Of a DNA stretch of 60,954 nt, positions 41,692 through 49,911 are shown in pieces. The position numbers and the translations under genes are program-made. Source of the stretch: a virus; the IMG/VR virus record IMGVR_UViG_3300022220_000001, positions 1 through 60,954 of that record; one strand, 5' to 3'. The notes under the pieces are model-generated. The model had not been told where the DNA came from. It saw only the letters and a program-made list of their open reading frames with translations, and made no database searches. Numbering within the stretch: position 1 is the stretch's first letter; every line of letters starts with the position of its first letter.

Positions 41692-41716
41692 AAAAATGTA
41701 AAATATAGTAGGAGTA

Positions 41717-42070
41717 ATGATGGTTAATATAACGAAGTGTGACAACTGTGATGGCGTTGGTATTATGGCATGGGCAATATATGATGATAATGATAAAGAT
41801 GATAATGGTGAGTACAAAAGCCCTCAGTTGTTGAAAATAAAAAAAACAGAAATGGAAATAGAAAAAGCAACAAAAGCACCTCATGACGGTAAAGAAATTA
41901 GAGGATGTGATAATAAAGGGGTTGAATGTAATTTGCGATATCATTTTTGCTATAACTGCAACGGCAGCGGCGAACAACCTATTAGTGATAATATGCGGTA
42001 TACTATATTAGTAAATTTATACAATAGGTTAGGAAGTATTGAAAAGTTATTAAGCGATAAACCAAGATGA
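41717..42070 (+). CDS. DnaJ-zinc-finger-like protein, 117 aa
   Basis: ATG after AGGAG. CDNCDGVG and CYNCNGSG are CxxCxGxG motifs as in DnaJ zinc fingers, separated by an acidic, Lys-rich insert. Might act as a zinc-dependent chaperone for neighbouring enzymes. Overlaps the next gene. Confidence 0.6.
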   Translation: MMVNITKCDNCDGVGIMAWAIYDDNDKDDNGEYKSPQLLKIKKTEMEIEKATKAPHDGKEIRGCDNKGVECNLRYHFCYNCNGSGEQPISDNMRYTILVNLYNRLGSIEKLLSDKPR

Positions 42071-42513
42071 ATTTTGCAAAATATATAAAAACATTAAAAT
42101 TAAAAACTGTAGGCATGGTAGAGGTGCCAATAGAAACTATAAGTTGTCAGTACAACCCTGATAGATACAAGTTTTGGCGTGAAGCTTGCGGAGAGTCTTT
42201 AGATATAAAAAACGGGCCTTTCTGGGAATATCTCATGTACAAAAAACTTGACAAATATAATAGGTTGTTTAAGCTATACGGCAGATCTGAGGTGTGGGTC
42301 ACAAACAATATTCTCAAGTTTCAGAAAATGTATAATGATATCTCTGTTAATGGATTTGATGAAAAAAAAGGCTTTCCTATAATTCTTGGATCACCTGTGA
42401 TAAATAATAAGTATAGTAAGGGCCACGAAATTTTTGAAGGGCACCGAAGATTATCGATATGTCTATATCTGGGAATCAAGCAAAGGGTAAAATTATGCAA
42501 AATTATCTCATAA
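42067..42513 (+). CDS. ParB/Srx-fold-like protein, 148 aa
   Basis: The C-terminal segment IFEGHRRLSICLYLGIK (about residues 122-138) matches the GxRR/GHRRL motif of ParB/sulfiredoxin-like proteins, some of which hydrolyse or bind nucleotides. The rest shows YNPDRYKFWREACGES. Such domains occur in sugar clusters. A CTP- or CMP-binding role is only speculative, suggested by the neighbouring cytidylyltransferase. Confidence 0.5.
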   Translation: MNFAKYIKTLKLKTVGMVEVPIETISCQYNPDRYKFWREACGESLDIKNGPFWEYLMYKKLDKYNRLFKLYGRSEVWVTNNILKFQKMYNDISVNGFDEKKGFPIILGSPVINNKYSKGHEIFEGHRRLSICLYLGIKQRVKLCKIIS

Positions 42514-43070
42514 TATGCGCAGGTTCAACGATAATGGAATATAGAAAACGAATCCAGAGTTATATTAACCGTATTCACCCTATAGTAATTGGAATAAACA
42601 ATGTAGCACACTTGTTTAAACTTGACTATCATATGTGGACAAATTACCGAAGATTTAGAAGCTTTTATTCCGGTGATAGCACAAAATTGATATTTAGTAA
42701 TAGCCTCTATGAGAAAATTCTAGAAAAAAAGTTGTATGGGTTTGGGAGCACATACGCAGCAGATGATATTATACTTATTCATGATGAAATCGAAAGATGG
42801 AGAACGGCAGGTATTAGGGCTATACAATACGCCAACGATAACAATCATGGCACAATAGATGTTGTTGGAATGGATGGGTATAGCCTAAAGTATAACGGTA
42901 ATCAACATTGTTACGGAGTCGGAAGTACCGATACTGATAATAAGGAATATTGTAAAACAAAAGACAAAGTTATGTGTGCTAATATGCTTAGGATGAAAAA
43001 AGAGGGTGTTAAATTCAGGATACTAACACCAACCGTTTTTAAAAAATTCTATTGTGATAATATTTTATGA
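42495..43070 (+). CDS. MAF/DUF115-like or glycosyltransferase-like protein
   Basis: The ATG at 42495 (191 aa) follows AAAGGG and is preferred to one 36 bases earlier. The start (LIICAGSTIMEYRKRIQSYI) and VIGINNVAHLF segment look like DUF115/MAF-type proteins, linked to nonulosonic-acid transfer. Near the end DVVGMDGYSLKYNG is unusual. Its place directly before aldolase and cytidylyltransferase genes supports a role with the ketoacid sugar. Confidence 0.5.
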   Translation: MQNYLIICAGSTIMEYRKRIQSYINRIHPIVIGINNVAHLFKLDYHMWTNYRRFRSFYSGDSTKLIFSNSLYEKILEKKLYGFGSTYAADDIILIHDEIERWRTAGIRAIQYANDNNHGTIDVVGMDGYSLKYNGNQHCYGVGSTDTDNKEYCKTKDKVMCANMLRMKKEGVKFRILTPTVFKKFYCDNIL

Positions 43071-44032
43071 AGATATTAGATTGTACACTTAGAGACGGTG
43101 GGTACTGCAACAATTGGGTTTGGAATTATAATGTTCCGGCACAGGTTGTCGATGCCTTATATCCTCATGTAGACATCATAGAAATAGGATATCGTAGGCC
43201 GAAAAAGAATGGATATGAATATTGTGGTGATGAATTTATTAGAAATATTTTTGAAGAAAGACACTTTAATAAAATCGCAATTATGATTGATATCAAAGAT
43301 TATATGTGTGGTGACATGTTTAGTCAGGAACAATTAGATATACATTTTGATGAAAAAAAAGTATCTCCTATAGAATATGTAAGGGTGGCGTGCACAATAA
43401 ATAACCTAAACGCGGCGATTAAAGCAACATTGGTATTGAAACAAAAAGGGTATAAAACAACAATAAACATAATGAAAGCCACACTTTTAACAACCAAACA
43501 GTGGCAGGACATATACAATATGATGTTTGATGAAATATTTAATCATTTATCATATCTATACTTCGCTGATTCGTTTGGTAGTGTCTTCGGCAACAAACTA
43601 GTAGCGCCGGAAATAATGGTAAGCTATCGGCCTGTTGAGGTTGGTATTCACCCACACAATAATACAGGTATGGCTTTTTCTTATTGGAAAGAAGCTGATG
43701 CAGATATTATAGATTCGTCAATAGCAGGTCTTGGGCGTGGCGCTGGAAATCTTGATACAATCCAAGTCTTAATGGATAGGGATGGTACGCTTGATCGCAA
43801 GTTATACGAATGCTTAAAAGATATAGAAAAAATTAAAAAGAAAGCACAGTGCGGTTATTGCTACGAGTATCATTATTGTGCGAAAAACAACATTCACCCG
43901 AATTATGCGGTATACCTTAAGGGGTTGCGTAAGTATGGGCGATTTGATATAATAAAAATACTTGGGGAAATTGATAACTACAAAAAGATCTCTTTTGATA
44001 AGAGATATATGGAGAATATAATAAATGAGTAA
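43067..44032 (+). CDS. DRE-TIM aldolase (4-hydroxy-2-oxoacid aldolase-like)
   Basis: A 321-aa metal-dependent TIM-barrel enzyme. DCTLRDGG (residues 4-11) is the family DRE motif, GIHPHNNTG (about 193) supplies the metal-binding His pair, and AGLGRGAGNLDT (about 220) is the conserved loop. Relatives add pyruvate to aldehydes, or cleave 4-hydroxy-2-oxoacids. Next to a CMP-sugar synthetase it would fit making an ulosonic-type ketoacid sugar. It is unusual for a phage. Overlaps both neighbours, so co-translated. Confidence 0.8.
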   Translation: MKILDCTLRDGGYCNNWVWNYNVPAQVVDALYPHVDIIEIGYRRPKKNGYEYCGDEFIRNIFEERHFNKIAIMIDIKDYMCGDMFSQEQLDIHFDEKKVSPIEYVRVACTINNLNAAIKATLVLKQKGYKTTINIMKATLLTTKQWQDIYNMMFDEIFNHLSYLYFADSFGSVFGNKLVAPEIMVSYRPVEVGIHPHNNTGMAFSYWKEADADIIDSSIAGLGRGAGNLDTIQVLMDRDGTLDRKLYECLKDIEKIKKKAQCGYCYEYHYCAKNNIHPNYAVYLKGLRKYGRFDIIKILGEIDNYKKISFDKRYMENIINE

Positions 44033-44741
44033 TGTGTCAATAATTATTCCTGCAAGATGGGGAAGTAGCAGATTCCCTGGAAAACCATTAGCTAAAATAA
44101 ACGGTAAAGAAATGATTTTGCACGTAGCTGATGGATGTGCACCAGCTTTTGGAAAAGATGTTGTGTATGTAGTTACAGATGATGATAGGATATCTAATTG
44201 TGTTACTAAGTCAGGTTTTAAGGTAATCATGACAAGAAAAGATCAAGTGTTTCATACTGGGATGGACAGGGTTGCATATGCTGCTAAGTTTCTTGATAGT
44301 GAATATATCATTAATGTTCAGGGAGATGAGCCTCTTGTCGATTTCAGAGATTTGCAAAGAATGTACGGAAAACGTAAGCCTGTTTTAAATTGCTATCAAC
44401 GCATTTTAACCAAAGACCAAATAAACAACAGAAATACAATAAAAATAATAACTAAAAAAGCAAATGAGTTATTGTATGCCTCGCGTGAAATGGTACCATC
44501 AAAGGGGGCTGATTACAAAAAACAAGTGTGTCTCTATATGTTTAAAAAAGACAACTTGCTTGAATTGTATGGTGAGGGGAAAAAAGTTGGAACTCTAGAA
44601 TTTGGTGAAGATGTTGAAATTTTAAGGATACTAGATTATTGTGACGATGTATATATGATGAAAGTGGATGGGAAATATCAATCCGTTGATGTACCAGAGG
44701 ATATTGTGAAAGTGGAAAGGTTATTGAATGGAGAAAAGTAA
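44025..44741 (+). CDS. CMP-Kdo-synthetase-like cytidylyltransferase
   Basis: A 238-aa enzyme, close to the usual KdsB length of about 245. The start IIIPARWGSSRFPGKPLAKI is the CTP-binding loop, NVQGDEPLVD (about residues 93-102) is the catalytic motif, and SREMVPSK near 155 corresponds to the substrate region. It probably activates a ketoacid sugar with CMP for transfer. It is shorter in the later sugar-binding segment than KdsB, so the substrate may differ from Kdo. Overlaps the aldolase and the next transferase gene. Confidence 0.85.
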   Translation: MSNVSIIIPARWGSSRFPGKPLAKINGKEMILHVADGCAPAFGKDVVYVVTDDDRISNCVTKSGFKVIMTRKDQVFHTGMDRVAYAAKFLDSEYIINVQGDEPLVDFRDLQRMYGKRKPVLNCYQRILTKDQINNRNTIKIITKKANELLYASREMVPSKGADYKKQVCLYMFKKDNLLELYGEGKKVGTLEFGEDVEILRILDYCDDVYMMKVDGKYQSVDVPEDIVKVERLLNGEK

Positions 44742-45471
44742 TATAGACTTGTGTATTGTAGCAACGTTAAGACCAGAAATATTAAAACGGACTATTGTAA
44801 GCTTTTTTAAACATATTACTTATGTTGGTGGTATAAACTTATGCATTAACATAGATTGTGTGCCAAAATACAAAGACCACGGTAAAAGAGAACAATGTAT
44901 CAATGATATTGGTGTTATTTGTGGTATGGCTGCGCAAATATTTAAAAAAAACTGTAAGTCTTTCATAGTCACAGATGGTTTTAATTTTTCAGCTGCGGTA
45001 AAGAGGTTGTGGGTAAATACAAAATCGGACTATGTATTTCATCTTGAGGATGATTGGGAATTTATAAAGGATATTGATCTTAATGAATGTATAGAAAGAA
45101 TGAACAACGAAGATTTTGACTATATGAGGTTCCCAAAGAAAAACGCACCTCATCTAAATAGATTATGGAAAGTTGCCTTGCAACCTTCATTATGGCGTGG
45201 TAATGTAGTACGTGAACTCGCTGAACACATGAAGACAGACAAAGATCCGGAAAAACAATTAAGAATAGGGCAAGGTAATAAAAAGTTGGATAAAATATTA
45301 ACCAGAATACAAAAAAAGGGACTCAAGGATTATTGTTCAGAATGGTGTTGCCAGGATATTGGTAGGGAGTGGAGAGAAGAACAAGGTCTTATCAAGTGGA
45401 ATGCTGTTGAACCTGAGAAGGTATCAAAAAACAATCAGAATGCAAAAAATATTACTTGGTGGGAAAAATGA
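44728..45471 (+). CDS. GT-A-type glycosyltransferase, paralog of 36733 gene
   Basis: A 247-aa protein with HLEDDWEFI (about residue 106) matching the paralog's IEDDWELL, and an N-terminal ATLRPEILKRT helix. It lies directly after the cytidylyltransferase and is the best candidate to use its CMP-sugar, but no sialyltransferase motif is seen. Confidence 0.6.
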   Translation: MEKSNIDLCIVATLRPEILKRTIVSFFKHITYVGGINLCINIDCVPKYKDHGKREQCINDIGVICGMAAQIFKKNCKSFIVTDGFNFSAAVKRLWVNTKSDYVFHLEDDWEFIKDIDLNECIERMNNEDFDYMRFPKKNAPHLNRLWKVALQPSLWRGNVVRELAEHMKTDKDPEKQLRIGQGNKKLDKILTRIQKKGLKDYCSEWCCQDIGREWREEQGLIKWNAVEPEKVSKNNQNAKNITWWEK

Positions 45472-46469
45472 CCAAATGGCTGTTTTTTAGGGGGCGATGG
45501 GATGATGATGTTTTAAACCCACAAAAAAACAATGCAGATATGTGGATGAATTTATTTCATGAAATCTGCAAAGACAAAAATAGTATGTGTGATATTGCGT
45601 TCTATGGCAAAGAAATAAAACATCCCATAACAGTAAACTTAGGTGAAAACGAAGGACATCCCCCATTAATTCATTCAAAAAAAAATATTTCAAAACTACA
45701 TTGTTTTCCTAATCTTAATTACATATTTGTTCGTGGGGGGTTCGTGGAATACCTGCCGTTGTTAAAAAACTGTAATAAGTATTATCCTAATATATATCTA
45801 ATAAGATACGGGGCAGGAAAGCGGTATATGCCAGAGCCTAATATAAAATATAATCTAATTTTGGTAGACTCAGAATATCAACAAAAAGAAGTTTTGTCAA
45901 AATATCCAAAAGCAAATGTGAAATTGTTCATAAAACCAGCAGCAAGACACTTTATGCCAATCCCGTGTGAAAAAGAATATGATGTGTGTTTCATAGCAAA
46001 AGACCCACAAGCACATTTTAAGGGTGTGCAGTGGGTGTATGATACGGTACCGAGGGACATTAACGTCCTTCATCTTGGAAGTGATGGAAGGCATAACCCA
46101 CCAAGTAATGTTACTTGTAAGCTTGTGGATAGGATTGATATGCCTACATGGATATCAAAATGCAAGATTGGTATTGTTCCGTATTTCAACAAAATCGATA
46201 GCTGCCCTAGAATAATTCCTGAGATGACAGCGTGTGGATTGCCATTGGTTGTCTCAGATATAGTTAATCTTTGGTTTGAGAAATATCGCGTAACAAGAAG
46301 TAACGATATGGAATTTTGGGAAAAGGTAAAGTTAGTAAATGGGAAAATTTACGATACGGAAAGTTTGGTGGATGGTACATGGTCATTATTTATAAATAAT
46401 TATTACCAGAAAAATTTATCAGTACCGGTAGCTGCTGAACATCTTAGAAAATTAATGGGGATAGAATGA
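45468..46469 (+). CDS. GT4-like glycosyltransferase
   Basis: A 333-aa GT-B-like protein; ATG 45468 overlaps the upstream stop. It has VCFIAKDPQAHFKGVQWVYD and VLHLGSDGRH strands of the donor domain and CPRIIPEMTACGLPLVV as the donor-binding glutamate motif. N-terminal half is diverged. Overlaps the next gene. Confidence 0.68.
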   Translation: MTKWLFFRGRWDDDVLNPQKNNADMWMNLFHEICKDKNSMCDIAFYGKEIKHPITVNLGENEGHPPLIHSKKNISKLHCFPNLNYIFVRGGFVEYLPLLKNCNKYYPNIYLIRYGAGKRYMPEPNIKYNLILVDSEYQQKEVLSKYPKANVKLFIKPAARHFMPIPCEKEYDVCFIAKDPQAHFKGVQWVYDTVPRDINVLHLGSDGRHNPPSNVTCKLVDRIDMPTWISKCKIGIVPYFNKIDSCPRIIPEMTACGLPLVVSDIVNLWFEKYRVTRSNDMEFWEKVKLVNGKIYDTESLVDGTWSLFINNYYQKNLSVPVAAEHLRKLMGIE

Positions 46470-47209
46470 AAGAACTAAGAGCAGGATTTTTTGCTGGAGA
46501 ATTTGGGTGGGAACTTATGCGATGGCAAGCAAATATAGGGTATATCGCGAATGATTATGATAAAGTAATCATAGGATGTGAGATGTCACATAGGTTTTTG
46601 TATAAAGATTTTGCTACTGAATTTGTGGATTTTCCGCTTGAAATTAAGTCAAGAAACATGTGGTACACAAACGGACGTGTATACCCAATGAGTAATGATA
46701 ATTGTATAATTCCTTCCAGAAAAATATGTTTATCTGAATATCAGAAATTCATAAAATATGGCAACCGCAAAAAAGAATTGGGTTACGATATATTAATCCA
46801 CGCGCGATATTCTAAAAATATGAATACGGGATATCGTAATTGGTGTCGAGAAAATTGGGTGTCTTTAGTTGAGTTATTAAAAAATTATAATATGGCAAGC
46901 ATAGGCACAAGAGAAGACGCTCTTTGGATACCTGGAACGATAGATAATAGAGACGTGCAACTATCTAAGTTAGCAGATACAATGGCTTCAAGTAAGATGA
47001 TTATTGGCCCTTCTTCTGGCCCAATGCATCTTGCCTCTCTGTGTGGTCTAAAGCATATAGTATGGAGTGATAAAAAAACGGTAGGTATTATGAATAACGA
47101 AAAACGTTATAAGGATATTTGGAATCCTTTTGGAACGGAGTGTAAGTTTATACCGACTTGGCAGCCAGGAATTAGCCAAGTTGAAAGGGAAGTTATAAAA
47201 TGGCTATAG
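46466..47209 (+). CDS. GT9 (heptosyltransferase)-like protein
   Basis: A 247-aa protein. The C-terminal GPSSGPMHLASLCGLKHIV segment (about residue 180) corresponds to the GxSGxxHLA donor-binding motif of GT9 enzymes and ADP-heptose transferases. The N-terminal domain is short (FFAGEFGWELMRWQ). Substrate is not defined. Overlaps both neighbours. Confidence 0.68.
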   Translation: MKELRAGFFAGEFGWELMRWQANIGYIANDYDKVIIGCEMSHRFLYKDFATEFVDFPLEIKSRNMWYTNGRVYPMSNDNCIIPSRKICLSEYQKFIKYGNRKKELGYDILIHARYSKNMNTGYRNWCRENWVSLVELLKNYNMASIGTREDALWIPGTIDNRDVQLSKLADTMASSKMIIGPSSGPMHLASLCGLKHIVWSDKKTVGIMNNEKRYKDIWNPFGTECKFIPTWQPGISQVEREVIKWL

Positions 47210-47409
47210 TGCAAGAAATTGATAATATCATATCTCAATGTGATAAAAAGCCAAATAAGTTAAAACTTGGTTTAAATAAATACATTGAATTTAAAAATGG
47301 CTTATCAAAGATAGAATATAAAAAGTATGTTTTCAGGTATACAGAGAGTTATTCAGAAATAGAGATATTCATAGATTATATCGATAAGGAAAAAGTTGAG
47401 GTAACATAG
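47200..47409 (+). CDS. Hypothetical protein, 69 aa
   Basis: Starts in the end of the GT9-like gene and overlaps the next gene by one base. Small alpha/beta protein (KYIEFKNGLSKIEYKKYVFRYTE). Unknown role; coupling supports expression. Confidence 0.55.
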   Translation: MAIVQEIDNIISQCDKKPNKLKLGLNKYIEFKNGLSKIEYKKYVFRYTESYSEIEIFIDYIDKEKVEVT

Positions 47410-48191
47410 TGTCAATCCCAATTTTCATAACAACTAGTGATCCAGAGTTAAAACAGTTTAACGATAAGCGGTATTTGTATTTTGTTAAATCTATTAATAG
47501 CCTTGAAAAAACGAACGCGGATCTTACAGATCTGCATATTTTTGATGATCATTCAATACATGTGCCAAAATTACAATTCTTACTGAGCAAATCATGGCAG
47601 TACCATATAAAATACCGGCATGAAAATCTTGGCCCAACGTTGAACACAATATACGCGATTGATTACATGTGTAATGAATATTCTCACTCTAAATATATTG
47701 TGTTTTTACAAGATGATGTTATTTTCTCAAAAAACTGGCTGGAAAAAGGAATAAAGATATTTGAAAACATTGATAGTGATATTGAGAAGATGGAAGGGCC
47801 GTATTTTGGGAATGTGATATGCTCAACTATTCAAAGAATTGGCATTCTGTGCCTCTATAACCGAATTGGTGCTTCAAACGAAAAATATTACCTTATGCCT
47901 ACGGGCCATCCTGGAGGTGTTGCCTGGATAATCAAAACTGAATTCTGGAGACGGTATGTAGAAAGATATAGCATAAATGACCAAATGGACACCATGGTTC
48001 CAAAGAACGAGAGAACGGAAAAAAGAGTACGTAACCTGGTAGACTATAAAATATGTGAGAGATCTCATATGATAGGTTGGGATGTTGGGAAGACCGGACA
48101 GAGTTTAGTGCAGCACATAGGTGATCAGAGCAGTCTAGGAAAGCGTGACATGACACAGCATAGAAGTAAGAACTTTATTGGAGAAAACTAA
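47409..48191 (+). CDS. GT2-like glycosyltransferase
   Basis: A 260-aa protein, last gene of the glycan cassette. Pattern of a GT2 enzyme: FITTSDP start, LHIFDDHSIH acidic strand, RHENLGPTLNTIYA helix, FLQDDVIFSKNW (about residue 99) as the DxD metal site, and a GGVAWIIKTEFW acceptor loop. GTG start. Followed by promoter P6, which resets transcription for the capsid genes. Confidence 0.78.
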   Translation: MSIPIFITTSDPELKQFNDKRYLYFVKSINSLEKTNADLTDLHIFDDHSIHVPKLQFLLSKSWQYHIKYRHENLGPTLNTIYAIDYMCNEYSHSKYIVFLQDDVIFSKNWLEKGIKIFENIDSDIEKMEGPYFGNVICSTIQRIGILCLYNRIGASNEKYYLMPTGHPGGVAWIIKTEFWRRYVERYSINDQMDTMVPKNERTEKRVRNLVDYKICERSHMIGWDVGKTGQSLVQHIGDQSSLGKRDMTQHRSKNFIGEN

Positions 48192-48207
48192 CCAATAAGG
48201 TTATATT
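48178..48207 (+). promoter_or_regulatory. Promoter P6 before head genes
   Basis: TTGGAG at 48178 and TATATT at 48202 (18-base spacer), continuing TATATTAATA as in the early promoters. The -35 lies in the end of the GT2 gene. Confidence 0.5.
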
Positions 48208-48236
48208 AATAATATAAACTAAACATAGGAGGACTT

Positions 48237-48434
48237 ATGTTCAAACAATTATTTGCGGTATTACCATTAGTTTTAGCGGCCATGAACACTGAAAGTGCTA
48301 AAAAAGCAATTGACGCAATGCTGGATGTACTAGAGGATCAAATCAAAAAATCTGACACAAAGTGGGATGATATTGTTATTGGCAATGCAATTAAGGTTTG
48401 CAGAAAAGTTGCTAATATTCCGGATGATGATTAA
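48237..48434 (+). CDS. Small protein with hydrophobic N-terminus, 65 aa
   Basis: ATG after AGGAGG. MFKQLFAVLPLVLAAM is a short hydrophobic helix; the rest is an acidic-amphipathic helix with KAIDAMLDVLEDQIKK. Small phage proteins of this kind are sometimes annotated as holins, but there is only one weak membrane segment. First gene of the head module. Confidence 0.55.
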   Translation: MFKQLFAVLPLVLAAMNTESAKKAIDAMLDVLEDQIKKSDTKWDDIVIGNAIKVCRKVANIPDDD

Positions 48435-48479
48435 TATTATGAGTACAAAAGTGGGTAAATATTGGAGGAATGGGAATAG

Positions 48480-49379
48480 ATGCCAATAGGAAAAGAATAC
48501 CAGACAATAGAACTTCTACAAGAAGAACTATCTGACCTTTCAAACCTCGAAAAGAGTATGAAGGCCGTTGATGGTAGAAATCCTGTCCAAAAAGTAATAG
48601 ATGCATATGCGGTAACACCATCCTTGTATACTGATCCAAAAAAACTAAAGGATATGATTACCGCTCTATCTGTTGCCCTAAAGGGGTATGTTAAAAGCGC
48701 GAATATCAAGGGTAGGCTATTGGCAACAAAATCATTAGAGAGATATTTATCTGACTCAGAAAAACGGGACATTACTCAACGGCAACTCAGATTGATTAGC
48801 CAGGCGAGCGAGAGACAGGCACAGAGAAGATTATCAGTATCGCTTATGGAGCTACAAAAAGAGCACGGTGTATTAAAAGCTGATATAGCGATATTTAAGG
48901 CGAGGCAAAAGATTGCGGGTTTCAGTGATAAAGAAGCGTTAAAGCAACTTATTATTGCCGGTAAAGATCGTAATGGCATAGTACAGGGATTTGCGAATAG
49001 AATAAAAACAATAAATGTTGCTGCAATGAGAAGAGAAAGGTCGGCTGCTAAAATAACGGAGTACAAAAAACAGGCAAAACCTAAAGAACAATGGCAATGG
49101 ATTACTATATCAAGCAAACCTTGTCCAGATTGTGAGGCAAGAGCTGGAAAAGCTATGTTGTTAAGCCAGTGGGAAAGAATAGGATTGCCAGGATCAGGTA
49201 GGACTATTTGTGGTGCTTATTGCAAGTGTGATTTAATTCCATATTCGGTTGCAGAAGATCTCTTTCCTACTGTAAAAGTATTTGATTGGGATGAGAAAAA
49301 ACAAGTACTCACAACAGCGTCAGAAGCGAGGCAGTTAAGAGCAAAATCACATCAACCTATACAAAAAACGAAGAAATGA
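48480..49379 (+). CDS. Minor head / capsid morphogenesis protein (SPP1 gp7-like)
   Basis: A 299-aa protein. N-terminal long helices; the C-terminal domain has WITISSKPCPDCEARAG and a later CGAYCKCDLIP, the Cys/Gly-rich signature of phage Mu F / SPP1 gp7 head morphogenesis proteins, where the Cys likely bind zinc. It binds portal and scaffold during capsid initiation. Normally it follows portal directly; here a 16-kb cassette separates them. Strong GGAGG site. Confidence 0.75.
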   Translation: MPIGKEYQTIELLQEELSDLSNLEKSMKAVDGRNPVQKVIDAYAVTPSLYTDPKKLKDMITALSVALKGYVKSANIKGRLLATKSLERYLSDSEKRDITQRQLRLISQASERQAQRRLSVSLMELQKEHGVLKADIAIFKARQKIAGFSDKEALKQLIIAGKDRNGIVQGFANRIKTINVAAMRRERSAAKITEYKKQAKPKEQWQWITISSKPCPDCEARAGKAMLLSQWERIGLPGSGRTICGAYCKCDLIPYSVAEDLFPTVKVFDWDEKKQVLTTASEARQLRAKSHQPIQKTKK

Positions 49380-49392
49380 AAGGAAGCTAAGC

Positions 49393-49542
49393 TTGAACGA
49401 AAAAAAAGAATTTGAAAAAGAACAAAGTAAACCAAAAATTACGCAAAAGGAACCCGAAGACAAAGTGTTGTTTCCAAAGGGAAAATTTAAAAAACCATTT
49501 GGAATAATGAACGATAGAGAGAAAAAAATAAAAAGAATATAA
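49393..49542 (+). CDS. Small basic protein, 49 aa
   Basis: TTG start after AGGAAG. Lys-rich (KFKKPFGIMNDREKKIKRI). Unknown; may be a capsid-associated peptide. Confidence 0.45.
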   Translation: MNEKKEFEKEQSKPKITQKEPEDKVLFPKGKFKKPFGIMNDREKKIKRI

Positions 49543-49548
49543 TAATTG

Positions 49549-49577
49549 TTGACTTTTTACAGAAATATATATATTAT
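49549..49577 (+). promoter_or_regulatory. Promoter P8 (TTGACT-N17-TATTAT)
   Basis: TTGACT at 49549 and TATTAT at 49572 (TATAAT also begins at 49575). It precedes a 53-aa gene and then a strong terminator, so it makes a short independent transcript of about 260 nt. Confidence 0.7.
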
Positions 49578-49594
49578 AATAGTAATAGGTGAAT

Positions 49595-49756
49595 ATGGCA
49601 GCTTTAAAGGACAAGTTGGAAAAAGTTGAGTATATTAACAACAAAAACATTGATTTGGTCCACAGAAACTTTACAGGGAAAAGGACTGTACACTGGAAAG
49701 ATGGTGAACCAATGGAAGAGGAAGAGAACAGGAAAAGTAAAATAAGATTAGACTAA
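49595..49756 (+). CDS. Small charged protein, 53 aa
   Basis: ATG after AGGTG, sandwiched between promoter P8 and the terminator at 49792. Contains FTGKRTVHWKDGEPMEEEEN. Its own transcript unit inside the late operon suggests a regulatory or separately timed function. Unrecognised. Confidence 0.55.
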   Translation: MAALKDKLEKVEYINNKNIDLVHRNFTGKRTVHWKDGEPMEEEENRKSKIRLD

Positions 49757-49791
49757 ATACATAATATATAAATCTGGTATCTAATAAAAAA

Positions 49792-49849
49792 GACCCAGTA
49801 TCGTTTTTTCGCAAAGGATAGTGAAAAATCAATACTGGGTCTTTTTTTT
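49792..49849 (+). terminator. Strong intrinsic terminator
   Basis: GACCCAGTAT (49792-49801) pairs perfectly with ATACTGGGTC (49832-49841), followed by eight T. The preceding A-run also makes it work on the minus strand. It isolates the 53-aa gene from the scaffold gene, so capsid genes need readthrough or another start. Confidence 0.9.
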
Positions 49850-49911
49850 GTATAGCTCAAAGGAACGAGCAAAACTATTATAAGGGAACTTAATAGAGGA
49901 GTTTTGATAAG

